Shown: positions 25,146 to 35,225, numbered from the stretch's first letter. The stretch is 64,000 bases of DNA from Chitinophaga ginsengisoli (GCF_003014595.1 NZ_PYGK01000003.1:124001-188000); one strand, 5' to 3'. Program-made: numbers and translations. The notes: generated from the sequence alone by a model not told the origin.

Positions 25146-26486
25146 ATGCAAAAGAAACTCATCATACTTGGAGCCGGCGAAAGTGGTATCGGCGCTGCCC
25201 TGCTAGGCAAGCAGCAGGGGTATGATGTATTTGTGTCTGATGGCGGAGCTATAAAGGATATCTACAAACAGGAACTGGCAGTCAACCATATTCCGTTTGA
25301 AGAAGGGCAGCACTCCTGGGATGTGATCCTGCATGCTGATGAGATCATCAAAAGTCCTGGCATACCTGAGAAGAGCGAGTTGATGAAAAAAGTGCGGGAA
25401 AAACAGGTACCAGTGATCTCCGAAATAGAATTCGCTTACCGGTTCAGCAAAGACAGCAAGGTCATTGCTATCACCGGTAGCAACGGCAAAAGCACTACCA
25501 CTGCACTGACGTTCGACATCTTCGAAAGAGCAGGACTGAAAGCAGCCATGGTGGGAAATATCGGCCTTAGCTATGCAAGGCAGGTAGCCACTGCACCGGC
25601 GGATTACTACATCGTAGAGGTCAGCAGTTTCCAGCTGGATGATATTAAGGAATTCAAGCCCAACGTAGCCATTCTGCTGAACATAACACCAGATCACCTG
25701 GATCGTTATGAATACAAAATGGAGAACTATGTGGCATCAAAATTCCGCATAGCAATGAACCAGGGCCCGGAAGACTACTTTGTCTATTGCATGGATGATC
25801 CCGAGATCAGCGATTATTTAAGGAAGCAAACTATTTATTCAACAACAATACCCTTTACTATCATGGAACCATTAAAGCAAGGAGGATTTATGGCAAACGA
25901 ACAGGTGAACATCCAGGTGAATGATGAGCCAATGATCGTATCAATGTATGATCTTGCGCTGAAAGGCAAACATAACTTGTATAATTCAATGGCAGCGGGT
26001 ATTGCAGGACGCACCATGGACATCAGGAAAGAGAAGATCCGCGAGAGTCTTACCTCTTTCAAGAGCCTGGAGCACCGCATGGAGTATGTAGCTACTGTGC
26101 GCGGAGTGGATTTCATAAATGATAGTAAAGCAACCAACGTAAACTCTCTGTGGTTTGCATTGGAAAGCATGGAACATCCTGTAGTACTGATCATGGGTGG
26201 TGTGGACAAAGGGAATGACTACAGCGCGATCCGTGACCTGGTAAAGGAAAAAGTAAAAGCTATCATCTGTCTCGGTGTTGACAATGCCCCTATCCAGGAA
26301 GCATTATCCAACGACACACCGGTGATGGTAGATACAAGCAATATGAAGGATGCTGTTCAGGCAGCATTCCAGCACGCAACAAAAGGAGATGTAGTATTAC
26401 TCTCCCCTGCCTGTGCGAGCTTCGACCTCTTCAAGAATTACGAAGACAGAGGCAAGCAGTTCAAAGAGGCAGTCAAAGAACTGTAA
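25146..26486 (+). CDS. murD: UDP-N-acetylmuramoylalanine-D-glutamate ligase
   Basis: 446 residues. It adds D-glutamate to UDP-MurNAc-L-Ala. The UDP-binding start LIILGAGESGIGAALLGK, the ATP loop AITGSNGKSTTTALTF near residues 109-124, the ligase segment NITPDHLDRYEY, and the C-terminal NDSKATNVNSLWFALES and LLSPACASFDLFKNYEDRG are all present. Two bases separate it from mraY, so translation is likely coupled. Confidence 0.97.
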   Translation: MQKKLIILGAGESGIGAALLGKQQGYDVFVSDGGAIKDIYKQELAVNHIPFEEGQHSWDVILHADEIIKSPGIPEKSELMKKVREKQVPVISEIEFAYRFSKDSKVIAITGSNGKSTTTALTFDIFERAGLKAAMVGNIGLSYARQVATAPADYYIVEVSSFQLDDIKEFKPNVAILLNITPDHLDRYEYKMENYVASKFRIAMNQGPEDYFVYCMDDPEISDYLRKQTIYSTTIPFTIMEPLKQGGFMANEQVNIQVNDEPMIVSMYDLALKGKHNLYNSMAAGIAGRTMDIRKEKIRESLTSFKSLEHRMEYVATVRGVDFINDSKATNVNSLWFALESMEHPVVLIMGGVDKGNDYSAIRDLVKEKVKAIICLGVDNAPIQEALSNDTPVMVDTSNMKDAVQAAFQHATKGDVVLLSPACASFDLFKNYEDRGKQFKEAVKEL

Positions 26487-26540
26487 CCGGCTTGTTGTCT
26501 GAAAGTAATACACTCAGACAACCGGCGCCAAAAGAGTGAA

Positions 26541-27734
26541 ATGGACGTACTTCATAGGACCAAAGGAGACAGAGTGATATGGACGATCGTTATCTTCCTG
26601 TCGCTGGTAAGCCTGCTCGCTGTTTACAGCGCCACGGGATCGCTGGCGTATCGGGAACAGGGAGGTCACACGGAGTACTATCTATTCAAACAACTGAGCG
26701 TACTGGGAATGGGGCTGCTGATCATCTACTTCGCACACCAGGTGAATTATACTATTTACTCGCGTGTTGCGCAGATAGGGTTTCTTATCTCTATACCATT
26801 ACTCATCTACACACTGGCATTCGGACACAACATCAACGACGCCAGCCGTTGGATAAGACTGCCAGTTATCAACCTGACATTCCAGACATCGGATGTAGCC
26901 AAACTGGCCATATTCATGTATGTGAGCAGACAGCTGTCCAAACGGCAGCACGTGATCACTGATTTCAGGAAGGGCTTCTTGCCCATCATTATACCGGTAA
27001 GTATCATCTGTGTGCTGATCATGCCGGCAAACATGTCTACAGCCCTGCTGCTGGGCGCCAGCTGCATGATACTGTGCTTTATAGGCCGGGTACCTGTCAG
27101 GTTCCTGGCTTCCATGGTCTTAGCTGTAGTGGTCTTAGTGTTACTGATGTTTGCCATCGCGAAGCTGACAGGATATGAAATGCGTACACAAACCTGGATC
27201 AACAGGCTGGAACATTTCTCCGGAGATGATAGCTCAGATCTGCCTTACCAGGTGCAACAGGCAAATATTGCGATTGCCGGCGGAGGCATACTGGGTAAGG
27301 GTCCTGGCAACAGCACACAAAGAAATTTTCTTCCTCACGCATATAGTGACTATATATATGCAACAATTATCGAGGAGTATGGTATCTTTGGCGCCTTTTT
27401 GATATTGATGGCCTATATGTTGCTACTGTTACGCAGCATTCGCATCTACAGAAACTGCCCTTATGCATTTGGCGCATTTCTCGCAGTAGGACTCAGTGTC
27501 ACGCTTGTTATACAGGCACTTACGAACATGGCGGTGAATGTGGGACTGTTCCCTGTAACAGGGGTTACACTACCACTGGTAAGTATGGGAGGTTCTTCCG
27601 TGATCTTTACCAGCCTGGCCATAGGAATTATACTCAGCGTATCCCGCAATGTGGAAGAACTGGAAGGCAAGAGAATTGAACAGGAGCGGATCGCCAAAGT
27701 GATGGAAGAAAACGGTATTCAACCGGCAGCTTAA
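26541..27734 (+). CDS. ftsW: Lipid II polymerase of the septum, FtsW
   Basis: 397 residues, SEDS family with about ten membrane helices (first near residues 13-33, WTIVIFLSLVSLLAVYSATG). SEDS proteins polymerise lipid II glycan together with a cognate PBP, here FtsI. The hallmarks NAMDASRW-type NINDASRWIRLP, GGGILGKGPGNSTQRNFLPHAYSDYIYATIIEE and PLVSMGGSS are seen. The C-terminal tail is charged and cytosolic. FtsW is preferred over RodA because of the dcw position. Confidence 0.94.
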   Translation: MDVLHRTKGDRVIWTIVIFLSLVSLLAVYSATGSLAYREQGGHTEYYLFKQLSVLGMGLLIIYFAHQVNYTIYSRVAQIGFLISIPLLIYTLAFGHNINDASRWIRLPVINLTFQTSDVAKLAIFMYVSRQLSKRQHVITDFRKGFLPIIIPVSIICVLIMPANMSTALLLGASCMILCFIGRVPVRFLASMVLAVVVLVLLMFAIAKLTGYEMRTQTWINRLEHFSGDDSSDLPYQVQQANIAIAGGGILGKGPGNSTQRNFLPHAYSDYIYATIIEEYGIFGAFLILMAYMLLLLRSIRIYRNCPYAFGAFLAVGLSVTLVIQALTNMAVNVGLFPVTGVTLPLVSMGGSSVIFTSLAIGIILSVSRNVEELEGKRIEQERIAKVMEENGIQPAA

Positions 27735-27760
27735 AAACAACCAAAGTAAAAACGATACAT

Positions 27761-28855
27761 ATGCAACGCAGAATAATCATAGCAGGTGGCGGAACAGGAG
27801 GACATATCTTCCCGGCTATTGCTATTGCCAATGCGTTGAAGAAGATAGACCCTGAAACAGAGATCCTTTTTGTAGGCGCCAAAGGAAAGATGGAGATGGA
27901 GAAAGTGCCACAGGCAGGTTACAAAATCGAAGGGCTCGAAATAGCCGGGTTAAACCGTAGTAACATGTTTAAAAACCTGTTGCTGCCTTTTAAAGTGATC
28001 AAAAGCCTGGGACAGGCACGCCGCATTATTGAACGTTTCCAGCCACAGGCAGTGGTGGGCGTTGGCGGTTATGCCAGTTTCCCTATCCTGCGTAAAGCAC
28101 AGAGCAAAGGCATTCCGACACTGATACAGGAACAGAACTCCTTCGCTGGTAAAGCCAATATGGTATTGGGCAGGAAAGCAAAGAAGATCTGTACGGGTTA
28201 CGAAAACATGGAAAAGTTCTTCCCTGCTGATAAGATCATCTTCACAGGCAATCCTGTGAGAAACAATATCACGCAGTCGTCCGTAATAAAAGAAGATGCC
28301 CTACAACACTTCGGGCTGAAGAGCGGTAAAACAACTGTATTCGCAGTAGGCGGCAGCCTTGGAGCTAAAGCCATCAACGAAGCATTGCATCCGCTGCTGT
28401 CCAGCTTTGTAGAGAAAGATATTCAGCTGATCTGGCAAACAGGTAAGCCATACTTTGAAACAGCAAAGAGTGCAGCCGCAGCATACGCATCTCATGTAAA
28501 AGTGTTTGAGTTCATTAACCTGATGGACTTCGCCTATAAAGCAGCAGATGTAGTGATATCACGCGCGGGTGCCTTGGCCATTGCCGAATTGTGTGTAGTG
28601 AAGAAGCCAGTCATATTCGTACCATACCCCTTTGCAGCAGAAGATCATCAGACCTTCAACGCACAAAGCCTGGTGAATAAAAAAGCGGCCCTCATGATCA
28701 AAAATGATGATGCCGCCGCACAGCTGGGAACAACATTATTCAGCCTGGTACAGAACAAAGCACTGCTGGAACAACTGGCAGAAAATATAGGAAAACTTGG
28801 TAATACCAACGCAGATACGGTCATCGCAAAAGAAGTAATGGGATTAATAGGGTAA
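27761..28855 (+). CDS. murG: UDP-GlcNAc:lipid I transferase MurG
   Basis: 364 residues of GT-B fold. It adds N-acetylglucosamine to lipid I to form lipid II on the inner membrane face. GGGTGGHIFPAIAIANAL near residues 8-25 is the first G-loop; VVGVGGYASFPIL and IQEQNSFAGKAN follow; FAVGGSLGAKAINEAL and SRAGALAIAELCVVKKPVIFVPYP form the UDP-sugar site. Normal length, 26 bp after ftsW. Confidence 0.97.
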   Translation: MQRRIIIAGGGTGGHIFPAIAIANALKKIDPETEILFVGAKGKMEMEKVPQAGYKIEGLEIAGLNRSNMFKNLLLPFKVIKSLGQARRIIERFQPQAVVGVGGYASFPILRKAQSKGIPTLIQEQNSFAGKANMVLGRKAKKICTGYENMEKFFPADKIIFTGNPVRNNITQSSVIKEDALQHFGLKSGKTTVFAVGGSLGAKAINEALHPLLSSFVEKDIQLIWQTGKPYFETAKSAAAAYASHVKVFEFINLMDFAYKAADVVISRAGALAIAELCVVKKPVIFVPYPFAAEDHQTFNAQSLVNKKAALMIKNDDAAAQLGTTLFSLVQNKALLEQLAENIGKLGNTNADTVIAKEVMGLIG

Positions 28856-28877
28856 TCAGTAATACGTAATTGAAAAA

Positions 28878-30269
28878 ATGGATCTGAACAACATAAAACG
28901 TGTATACTTCATCGGCATCGGAGGCATTGGCATGAGCGCCATTGCACGCTTCTTCAATGAGAAGGGTGTGCATGTGAGCGGTTATGACCGTACCGAGACG
29001 GTGCTTACCCGCCAGTTGGCTGAAGAAGGCATGCAGATCCATTATACTGACGACGTGGCATTGTTAGACAAACAAGCAGAACTGGTGGTGTACACACCCG
29101 CTATTCCTGGCTCTCACTCAGAACTGATCTGGTTCCGTGAGCAGGGATATGAAGTGGTGAAACGCAGTGATGTATTACAGGAAATCACCAGAAATCTGTA
29201 TGCCATCACCGTAGGAGGTACACATGGTAAGACCACTACCTCCACCCTGATCGCACACATACTCAGACATACCGGTTATGGCTGTAACGCTTTCCTCGGA
29301 GGTATCAGCGCCAACTATGACCGTAACTTCTGGAGCAGCAACAAACAGGTAGCTGTAATAGAAGCCGATGAATATGACCGTTCTTTCCTGAAACTGCATC
29401 CCGATGTAGCCGTATTAACTGCTATCGATGCAGACCACCTGGATATTTACGGCACAGAAGAAGAAGTACAGGAAGCATTTATTCAATACACCCGCAACAT
29501 CAAAGCAAAAGGCACATTGGTGGCTAAGCTGGGTTTACACCGCGCTGATGAACTGAAAGGCGACAACCATGTATGGTATCACCTGAATGATAGCAAAGCG
29601 GATATATATGCGACCAACATACAACCAACAGAAGGTGGTTACATGTTCGATGTGATACAGAAAGACTGGAAGTTGAAGAACATCTATCTTCCTGTCGGTG
29701 GGACCCACAACATTGAGAACACCGTAGCAGCCATTGCAGTGGCACACCTGCTGGGTATTGAAGATGATAAGATCAAAACGGCGATTGCTGAATTTAAAGG
29801 TATCAAACGCAGGTTTGAATACCTGGTGAAGAACGATTATCAGGTGTATATCGACGACTATGCACACCATCCGGAAGAATTGCGTGCACTGATCACCAGC
29901 GCCCGTGCATTATTCCCCGACAGGAAATGCATCGTACTGTTTCAGCCGCATCTGTACACTCGTACGCGCGACTTTGCAGACGGTTTTGCAGAAAGCCTCT
30001 CGCTGGCAGATGAAGTATTATTACTGCCCATCTATCCGGCCAGAGAGTTACCGATCGAAGGTGTACACAGCGAAATGATAGCGAAGATGATCAGTAAGCC
30101 GGTTCAAGTGATACAGAAAGAGGAAGTGTTACCCTGGATAAAAGCGAACAGTGCTCCACTATTTATTACGGCAGGAGCAGGAGACATTGACCAGTTCCGG
30201 GAGCCCGCACAGGAAATACTGAATGGAAAGGGTATCATAGACAATGAAGAAGTAAAGAAAGACGAATAA
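28878..30269 (+). CDS. murC: UDP-N-acetylmuramate-L-alanine ligase
   Basis: 463 residues. It adds L-alanine to UDP-MurNAc. FIGIGGIGMSAIARFF near residues 11-26 binds the UDP part; TVGGTHGKTTTSTLIAHIL near 110-128 is the ATP loop; EADEYDRSFLKL and DDYAHHPEELRALI are family motifs. Good length. It lies 22 bp after murG and 18 bp before ftsQ. Confidence 0.97.
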   Translation: MDLNNIKRVYFIGIGGIGMSAIARFFNEKGVHVSGYDRTETVLTRQLAEEGMQIHYTDDVALLDKQAELVVYTPAIPGSHSELIWFREQGYEVVKRSDVLQEITRNLYAITVGGTHGKTTTSTLIAHILRHTGYGCNAFLGGISANYDRNFWSSNKQVAVIEADEYDRSFLKLHPDVAVLTAIDADHLDIYGTEEEVQEAFIQYTRNIKAKGTLVAKLGLHRADELKGDNHVWYHLNDSKADIYATNIQPTEGGYMFDVIQKDWKLKNIYLPVGGTHNIENTVAAIAVAHLLGIEDDKIKTAIAEFKGIKRRFEYLVKNDYQVYIDDYAHHPEELRALITSARALFPDRKCIVLFQPHLYTRTRDFADGFAESLSLADEVLLLPIYPARELPIEGVHSEMIAKMISKPVQVIQKEEVLPWIKANSAPLFITAGAGDIDQFREPAQEILNGKGIIDNEEVKKDE

Positions 30270-30287
30270 AAAAAAGTATAACACCCA

Positions 30288-31373
30288 ATGCAAACCAAAA
30301 CCCGCACAGTATTAAAACGAATCGGCACTGCCCTGATGTGGGTCGGTGTGCTGGCGGGCTTTGTTGTCATCCTGGTAGCTGCAGTTAATGACAAGAATGA
30401 TGGTAAATGCACAGGGATCGTTGTGAAACTTGAGGGAGATGAGGCCAACTTCTTTATTGAGGAAAGAGATGTCAAAGCACTGGTAGCACAAGACAAGGAC
30501 ATCAATCCTGTCGGCAAGCGGATCAAGGATATTAATACAGCAAACCTGGAGAAGATCGTATCACGTGATCCCTGGGTAAAGAATGCAGAAATATTCATTG
30601 ACAACCAGCGCAAGCTGAACATAAAAGTAACACAGCGTGAGCCAGTAGCGCGCATATTCACTGCCGCCGGCAACAGCTTTTACTTTGATACGGAAGGAGA
30701 CCGGATACCAGTGTCCGCCCGTTACACCGCCCGCGTACCGGTGTTCACAAACTACCCGGCAGAAGCTGTAAAGCCTAAAGCAGCAGACAGCTCACTGACG
30801 GCAGGAATTATGGCACTGGGTACGTATATCATGGAAGATACCTTCTGGTCTGCACAGGTAGAACAGGTAGTGATCACACCAGCACATGAATTTGAGATCA
30901 TCCCGAAACTAGGCGATCATGTGATTGCTTTCGGAGAAGGAACAGATGTAGAGAAAAAGTTCAGCAAACTGCTGGCGTTTTATAAAGAGGGATTGAATAA
31001 AGTGGGTTGGAATAATTACGCGAGGATTAATGTTGCTTATGAAAATGAGGTTGTATGTACAAGAAGGAACGGAGAGGAATTATCCAGGAAACTGGCGTCT
31101 GCAGATAGTGCACGTACTGCCGGGTATGATTCTTCTGCAAAGTTCCTCATACACCACGATGAAGTAACGCAAGCAGAAACAACATCGATGATGAAGAAGC
31201 AGGTAAAAGTGACGACACCAAAGTCTACAAAGGCCAAGGCGGCGACAACCAAACCAGCAGCTTCAAAACCGAAGGTACAAAAGGTTGCGGCGTCCGATAA
31301 AAAGGCTCCGAAAGCAGTGTATAAGCCGGTTAAAAAATCTGTCAACACAACAAAAAATAATAGAACGCCATGA
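30288..31373 (+). CDS. ftsQ: Cell-division protein FtsQ with basic C-terminal tail
   Basis: 361 residues. One transmembrane helix (GTALMWVGVLAGFVVILVAA, about 11-30) is followed by a POTRA-like region (FFIEERDVKALVAQD ... SRDPWVKNAEIFIDNQRKLN) and a beta domain. FtsQ links the cytosolic ring to septal synthases. From about residue 300 the protein has a Lys/Ala/Thr/Pro-rich tail (KQVKVTTPKSTKAKAATTKP...) of some 60 residues, not part of the known fold and presumably periplasmic. Its last four bases overlap the ftsA start (ATGA). Confidence 0.9.
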   Translation: MQTKTRTVLKRIGTALMWVGVLAGFVVILVAAVNDKNDGKCTGIVVKLEGDEANFFIEERDVKALVAQDKDINPVGKRIKDINTANLEKIVSRDPWVKNAEIFIDNQRKLNIKVTQREPVARIFTAAGNSFYFDTEGDRIPVSARYTARVPVFTNYPAEAVKPKAADSSLTAGIMALGTYIMEDTFWSAQVEQVVITPAHEFEIIPKLGDHVIAFGEGTDVEKKFSKLLAFYKEGLNKVGWNNYARINVAYENEVVCTRRNGEELSRKLASADSARTAGYDSSAKFLIHHDEVTQAETTSMMKKQVKVTTPKSTKAKAATTKPAASKPKVQKVAASDKKAPKAVYKPVKKSVNTTKNNRTP

Positions 31374-32773
31374 ATCAGGAAGCTCCCATCATTGTAGGTC
31401 TCGATATTGGAACTACAAAGATTGCTGCCATCGCAGGAAGAAAGAATGAATACGGGAAACTGGAAATCCTGGGATTTGGTAAAGCCCCGTCTTTCGGTGT
31501 TCAGCACGGAATGGTGCTGAATATCGATCAGACCATCAAGGCTATTCGCCAGGCCCTGGAAAACTGCTACGCTTCTAATCCGAATCTCGAGATCAATGAA
31601 GTATATGTTGGTATTGCGGGTCACCATATCAAAAGTCTGCAGACACGCGGAGATATAGTGCGTAGCGATACCGAAGCCGAAATTTCTCAGAAAGACATCG
31701 ATCAGCTGATCAATGACCAATATAAAACCGTGATTCCCGCCAGTGATCAGATCATTGACGTGATACCACAACAGTATATCGTGGATAGCCTCCAGAACAT
31801 CACCTACCCTATCGGTATGTCAGGTGTGAAGGTGGGTGCTAACTTCCACATCATCACCGGCGATAAGAATGCTATCCGTAATATCAACCGTAGTGTGGAG
31901 AAATCCGGCCTGAAAATACATGACCTGGTACTGCAGCCACTGGCGTCTGCAGCAGCAGTAATGTGTGATATGGACTTCGAAGCAGGTGTGGCTATCGTAG
32001 ATATTGGTGGTGGTACGACAGACCTCGCCGTGTTCTATGAAGGTATTCTGAAACACACAGCTGTGATCCCATACGGTGGTGAGAACATCACCAACGATAT
32101 CAAGAATGGTCTGGGCGTACTGAAAACACAGGCAGAACAGATGAAAGTGCAGTTCGGTTATGCATTGGCTGATGAAGCTAAGAATAACGCCTACATCACT
32201 ATCCCTGGCCTGCGTGGTCAAAGCCCGAAAGAGATCTCTGTAAAGAACCTGGCACACATCATACAGGCACGTATGAGTGAGATCATGGACTTCGTGGTGT
32301 ATCATCTGAAACAGATCGGAATGGACAATAAGATGCTGAATGGCGGTATTATCCTTACCGGTGGAGGTTCTCAGCTCAAACATCTCATACAGTTAACTGA
32401 ATATACAACTGGTGTAAGCGCACGTATCGGTTATCCGAACGAACATCTGGCCAGCGGTCATATCGACGAACTGACCAAGCCAATGTACGCTACCTGCGTA
32501 GGTCTCATCCTCAAAGGTTACAATGATTATGAGAATGATCGCAGAGCACTGGAAGAGAATTATGTAAAGATCAATACCAGCTACCTCGCAAAAGAGCAGG
32601 CGGCAAAAGCGGCGCTGCAGGATGAAGATGCCTGGGAAGATGATGAGCCGACCGTTGAACAGATACAGGAAAGAAAAGCTAAAGAACGGAATGCTTCGCT
32701 GAAAACATTCCTGGACAGGATGAAGACAAAGATCATAGACATGTTCACGGAAGAGGAAGATGCGAAACTTTAA
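31370..32773 (+). CDS. ftsA: Cell-division actin homologue FtsA
   Basis: 467 residues. FtsA tethers FtsZ to the membrane. Actin-fold ATPase motifs: VGLDIGTTKIAAIAGRKN near residues 8-25, VAIVDIGGGTTDLAVFYEG near 205-223, and ILTGGGSQLKHL. The C-terminus holds an acidic stretch and then an amphipathic segment (FLDRMKTKIIDMFTEEED) suitable as membrane anchor. Four-base overlap with ftsQ. Confidence 0.96.
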   Translation: MNQEAPIIVGLDIGTTKIAAIAGRKNEYGKLEILGFGKAPSFGVQHGMVLNIDQTIKAIRQALENCYASNPNLEINEVYVGIAGHHIKSLQTRGDIVRSDTEAEISQKDIDQLINDQYKTVIPASDQIIDVIPQQYIVDSLQNITYPIGMSGVKVGANFHIITGDKNAIRNINRSVEKSGLKIHDLVLQPLASAAAVMCDMDFEAGVAIVDIGGGTTDLAVFYEGILKHTAVIPYGGENITNDIKNGLGVLKTQAEQMKVQFGYALADEAKNNAYITIPGLRGQSPKEISVKNLAHIIQARMSEIMDFVVYHLKQIGMDNKMLNGGIILTGGGSQLKHLIQLTEYTTGVSARIGYPNEHLASGHIDELTKPMYATCVGLILKGYNDYENDRRALEENYVKINTSYLAKEQAAKAALQDEDAWEDDEPTVEQIQERKAKERNASLKTFLDRMKTKIIDMFTEEEDAKL

Positions 32774-32916
32774 CAGGGTATTGTCGGTATATGGCGCAAT
32801 TGTTGCAGCCACAAACGATTTAAAAATCAAGTAATTAATAAAGGGATAATTAATAACGTAGTAAGAATTGTGGGCATTATTAATTATACTAACTAACCCA
32901 TAAAAGAGATAGAGTC

Positions 32917-34608
32917 ATGATACATTTTGATCTTCCCAAAGAAAAATCTTCCATCATCAAGGTGATAGGCATTGGTGGTGGTGGGAGCAATGCGGTGAAC
33001 CACATGTTCAACCAACGCATTGAGGGTGTGAATTTTATCATCTGCAATACCGATGCACAGGCTATTGCAAACAGCCCCGTGCCTAACAAAATACAGTTAG
33101 GACCGCATTTAACACAGGGACTGGGTGCAGGCGCCAATCCGCGTATCGGTGAACAGGCGACGGAAGAGTCCTTTGAAGAAATCAAAAAGATCTTAGAGGT
33201 GAATACCAAGATGGCCTTCATTACTGCAGGCATGGGTGGTGGTACCGGTACCGGTGGCGCCCCTATCATTGCACGTATATGTAAGGAGCTGGGTATTCTT
33301 ACGGTGGGGATTGTTACTACTCCTTTCTCTTATGAAGGGAAAAAAAGGATGGCGCAGGCAGATGAAGGTGTCAGCAGATTGAAAGATTATGTTGATACAC
33401 TGCTCATCATCTCTAATGACAAGCTTCGTCAGAAATACGGCGATCTGAAATTCAAAGCTGCCTTCGAAAAAGCAGATAACGTACTTGCTACCGCAGCAAA
33501 ATGCATCACCGATGTGATCAACTCAACCGGTCAGATCAACGTGGATTTTGCGGACGTTTGTACGGTAATGCGCAATGGTGGCGTGGCCATTCTCGGTGCT
33601 GCTACCGCAGAAGGCGAAAACCGTGCACAGAAAGCGATCGAAGAAGCACTTACTTCTCCATTGCTGAATGATAACGATATCCGTGGTGCTAAATGGATCC
33701 TGATCAACATTTCCTCTTCAGAAGGTGAATTCGAACACACCCTGGATGAAATGGATACCATACAGGCATTTGTACAAAGCCAGGCAGGCGAGGATTGCGA
33801 CGTGATCCTCGGTGTGGGCTATGACACTACCCTGGATCGTAAACTGGGCGTAACCATCATTGCTACGGGGTTCGAACAGAAACCGATCCAACAGGTAAAA
33901 ACGACTCCACAGGATCCTTCCCAGGAACAGCCTAAAATTGTAATGCAGCTGGGCCAAGATGGTGATGAAAAGAAAATGAATAATCAGCAACAGACATTAT
34001 TCGTTGAACCAGCGGACCTGATGGCGCCCCGCCTGGTAGAACCTGTGGTTACCCAGCCTGCAACTACCTTCACTCCTCCTGCTCCCCAGCAGCCGGAAAG
34101 GTTAAACTTCACCCTGAACGTTGAACCTTCTGCTGTGGCTCCCCAGACAATGGCAGGATACGGAGCAGGTGTAAATGTTATACAGCCTACTCCTGCAGCC
34201 GGTGGTTACCCTGCAGGTCCGGCATACATTTACATAGAGCCGGGCGGCAACACACCTTCATCTCCGGATGTTCCGGAAATGAAGATGGTTTTCAGGGAGG
34301 AAGATCAGGCACCGGAAGTACCTTCAGATATCCAGCTGCAGGCTTTCGAAGAACAATTGGAAGAACAAAAACGCAAACAAGCTGAACGTGTGGCAAAACT
34401 GCGCAGCATCAGCTTCAATGTGAAAGGCATAGACAATAACACAGAAATGGAAAATGTTCCTGCTTACATCCGTCGCAACATCAACCTCGATAACGGCGCG
34501 GGATCAGCAGAAAACTTCTATTCCAACTATACTATTTCCGACGGTCAGAACAACCAGGCGGAAATTAATACGATTAATACCTTTTTAGATGGGAAAAAAC
34601 CCGATTGA
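32917..34608 (+). CDS. ftsZ: Cell-division tubulin homologue FtsZ
   Basis: 563 residues, longer than most FtsZ because of the linker. The GTPase core (about 1-325) has IGVGGGGSNAVNHM-type KVIGIGGGGSNAVNHMF, MGGGTGTGGAPIIARI (about 104-119) and NVDFADVCTVM. A Gln/Pro-rich linker (about 330-490) leads to VPAYIRRN, the conserved FtsA-binding peptide, and then a further 40-residue tail, as in other Bacteroidota. A 143-bp AT-rich gap after ftsA may hold its own promoter. Ends the dcw cluster. Confidence 0.97.
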   Translation: MIHFDLPKEKSSIIKVIGIGGGGSNAVNHMFNQRIEGVNFIICNTDAQAIANSPVPNKIQLGPHLTQGLGAGANPRIGEQATEESFEEIKKILEVNTKMAFITAGMGGGTGTGGAPIIARICKELGILTVGIVTTPFSYEGKKRMAQADEGVSRLKDYVDTLLIISNDKLRQKYGDLKFKAAFEKADNVLATAAKCITDVINSTGQINVDFADVCTVMRNGGVAILGAATAEGENRAQKAIEEALTSPLLNDNDIRGAKWILINISSSEGEFEHTLDEMDTIQAFVQSQAGEDCDVILGVGYDTTLDRKLGVTIIATGFEQKPIQQVKTTPQDPSQEQPKIVMQLGQDGDEKKMNNQQQTLFVEPADLMAPRLVEPVVTQPATTFTPPAPQQPERLNFTLNVEPSAVAPQTMAGYGAGVNVIQPTPAAGGYPAGPAYIYIEPGGNTPSSPDVPEMKMVFREEDQAPEVPSDIQLQAFEEQLEEQKRKQAERVAKLRSISFNVKGIDNNTEMENVPAYIRRNINLDNGAGSAENFYSNYTISDGQNNQAEINTINTFLDGKKPD

Positions 34609-34650
34609 TCTATTCGGACGTTTGATTGTTTTTTAGTTGTGTTAAAGAAA

Positions 34651-34681
34651 AGTCCTCCGGTTCCCCGGGGGACTTTTTTTT
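34651..34681 (+). terminator. Terminator of the dcw cluster
   Basis: The stem AGTCCTCCGG / CCGGGGGACT (one G-T pair) is followed by TTTTTTTT. It lies 43 bp past the ftsZ stop. Confidence 0.9.
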
Positions 34682-34766
34682 CGCTGCAACTGTGTTTTAT
34701 AATAAAATTAGCAGGGGCGCGGTTTCTGATCATTTTGCCGATATCAGCAAAATGATCTAATTGTGG

Positions 34767-35153
34767 TTATGCACTTTCGATCAAATAAACAATCAGCAAT
34801 ACACTCACCAAAAATATAAATGCAGTTAACAGCGTAATGAGCAAAGACGAGTGACGATAAGTCCCGTCTGTCAATTGCTTTTCGGTACGTTTATATCGAA
34901 CATAAGAAAATACCGTAGTAACAGCACCAACCGCCACAAGTAATATACCTACAAGCGCAGAAACACCCCTGGAATGGATCGCATATTCCTTCCCCAATAC
35001 CAATGATATCTGCTTCACAAACAGCGAGAATTTGACCACTACAAAACCAAAGGCCATGATCCCTATGCTTGTTCTTGTCCATGCAAGTAATGTCCGCTCA
35101 TTTGCGAGGTGGTCGCTTGGATTGCCTCTTTTTTGATCTTCAGCCATCAGCAT
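34767..35153 (-). CDS. DUF202 (YidH-like) membrane protein
   Basis: 128 residues with three predicted transmembrane helices (about 30-52, 65-85, 101-125). NERTLLAWTRTSIGIMAFGFVV near the N-terminus is the DUF202 signature. The family is widespread; no reaction is established. An ATG two codons inside is an alternative start. It is divergent from the pirin gene, with a 38-bp perfect palindrome between them. Confidence 0.88.
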   Translation of the reverse strand: MLMAEDQKRGNPSDHLANERTLLAWTRTSIGIMAFGFVVVKFSLFVKQISLVLGKEYAIHSRGVSALVGILLVAVGAVTTVFSYVRYKRTEKQLTDGTYRHSSLLITLLTAFIFLVSVLLIVYLIESA

Positions 35154-35187
35154 TATTTTCTATAAAAGATAAACCAAAATAGCAAAT

Positions 35188-35225
35188 AGTTGATCACCTT
35201 CCTGACGTCAGGAAGGTGATCAACT
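35188..35225. promoter_or_regulatory. 38-bp perfect palindrome between divergent genes
   Basis: Two 19-base halves, AGTTGATCACCTTCCTGAC and its exact complement, meet without a loop. It lies between the DUF202 gene (start 35153) and the pirin gene (start 35309), where a terminator is not expected; no T-tract flanks it. An operator for a dimeric regulator or a cruciform site is possible. Confidence 0.6.

Noticed and set aside
35188..35225. Rho-independent terminator
   Set aside because: It lies between divergent gene starts, has no loop and no flanking T-tract.
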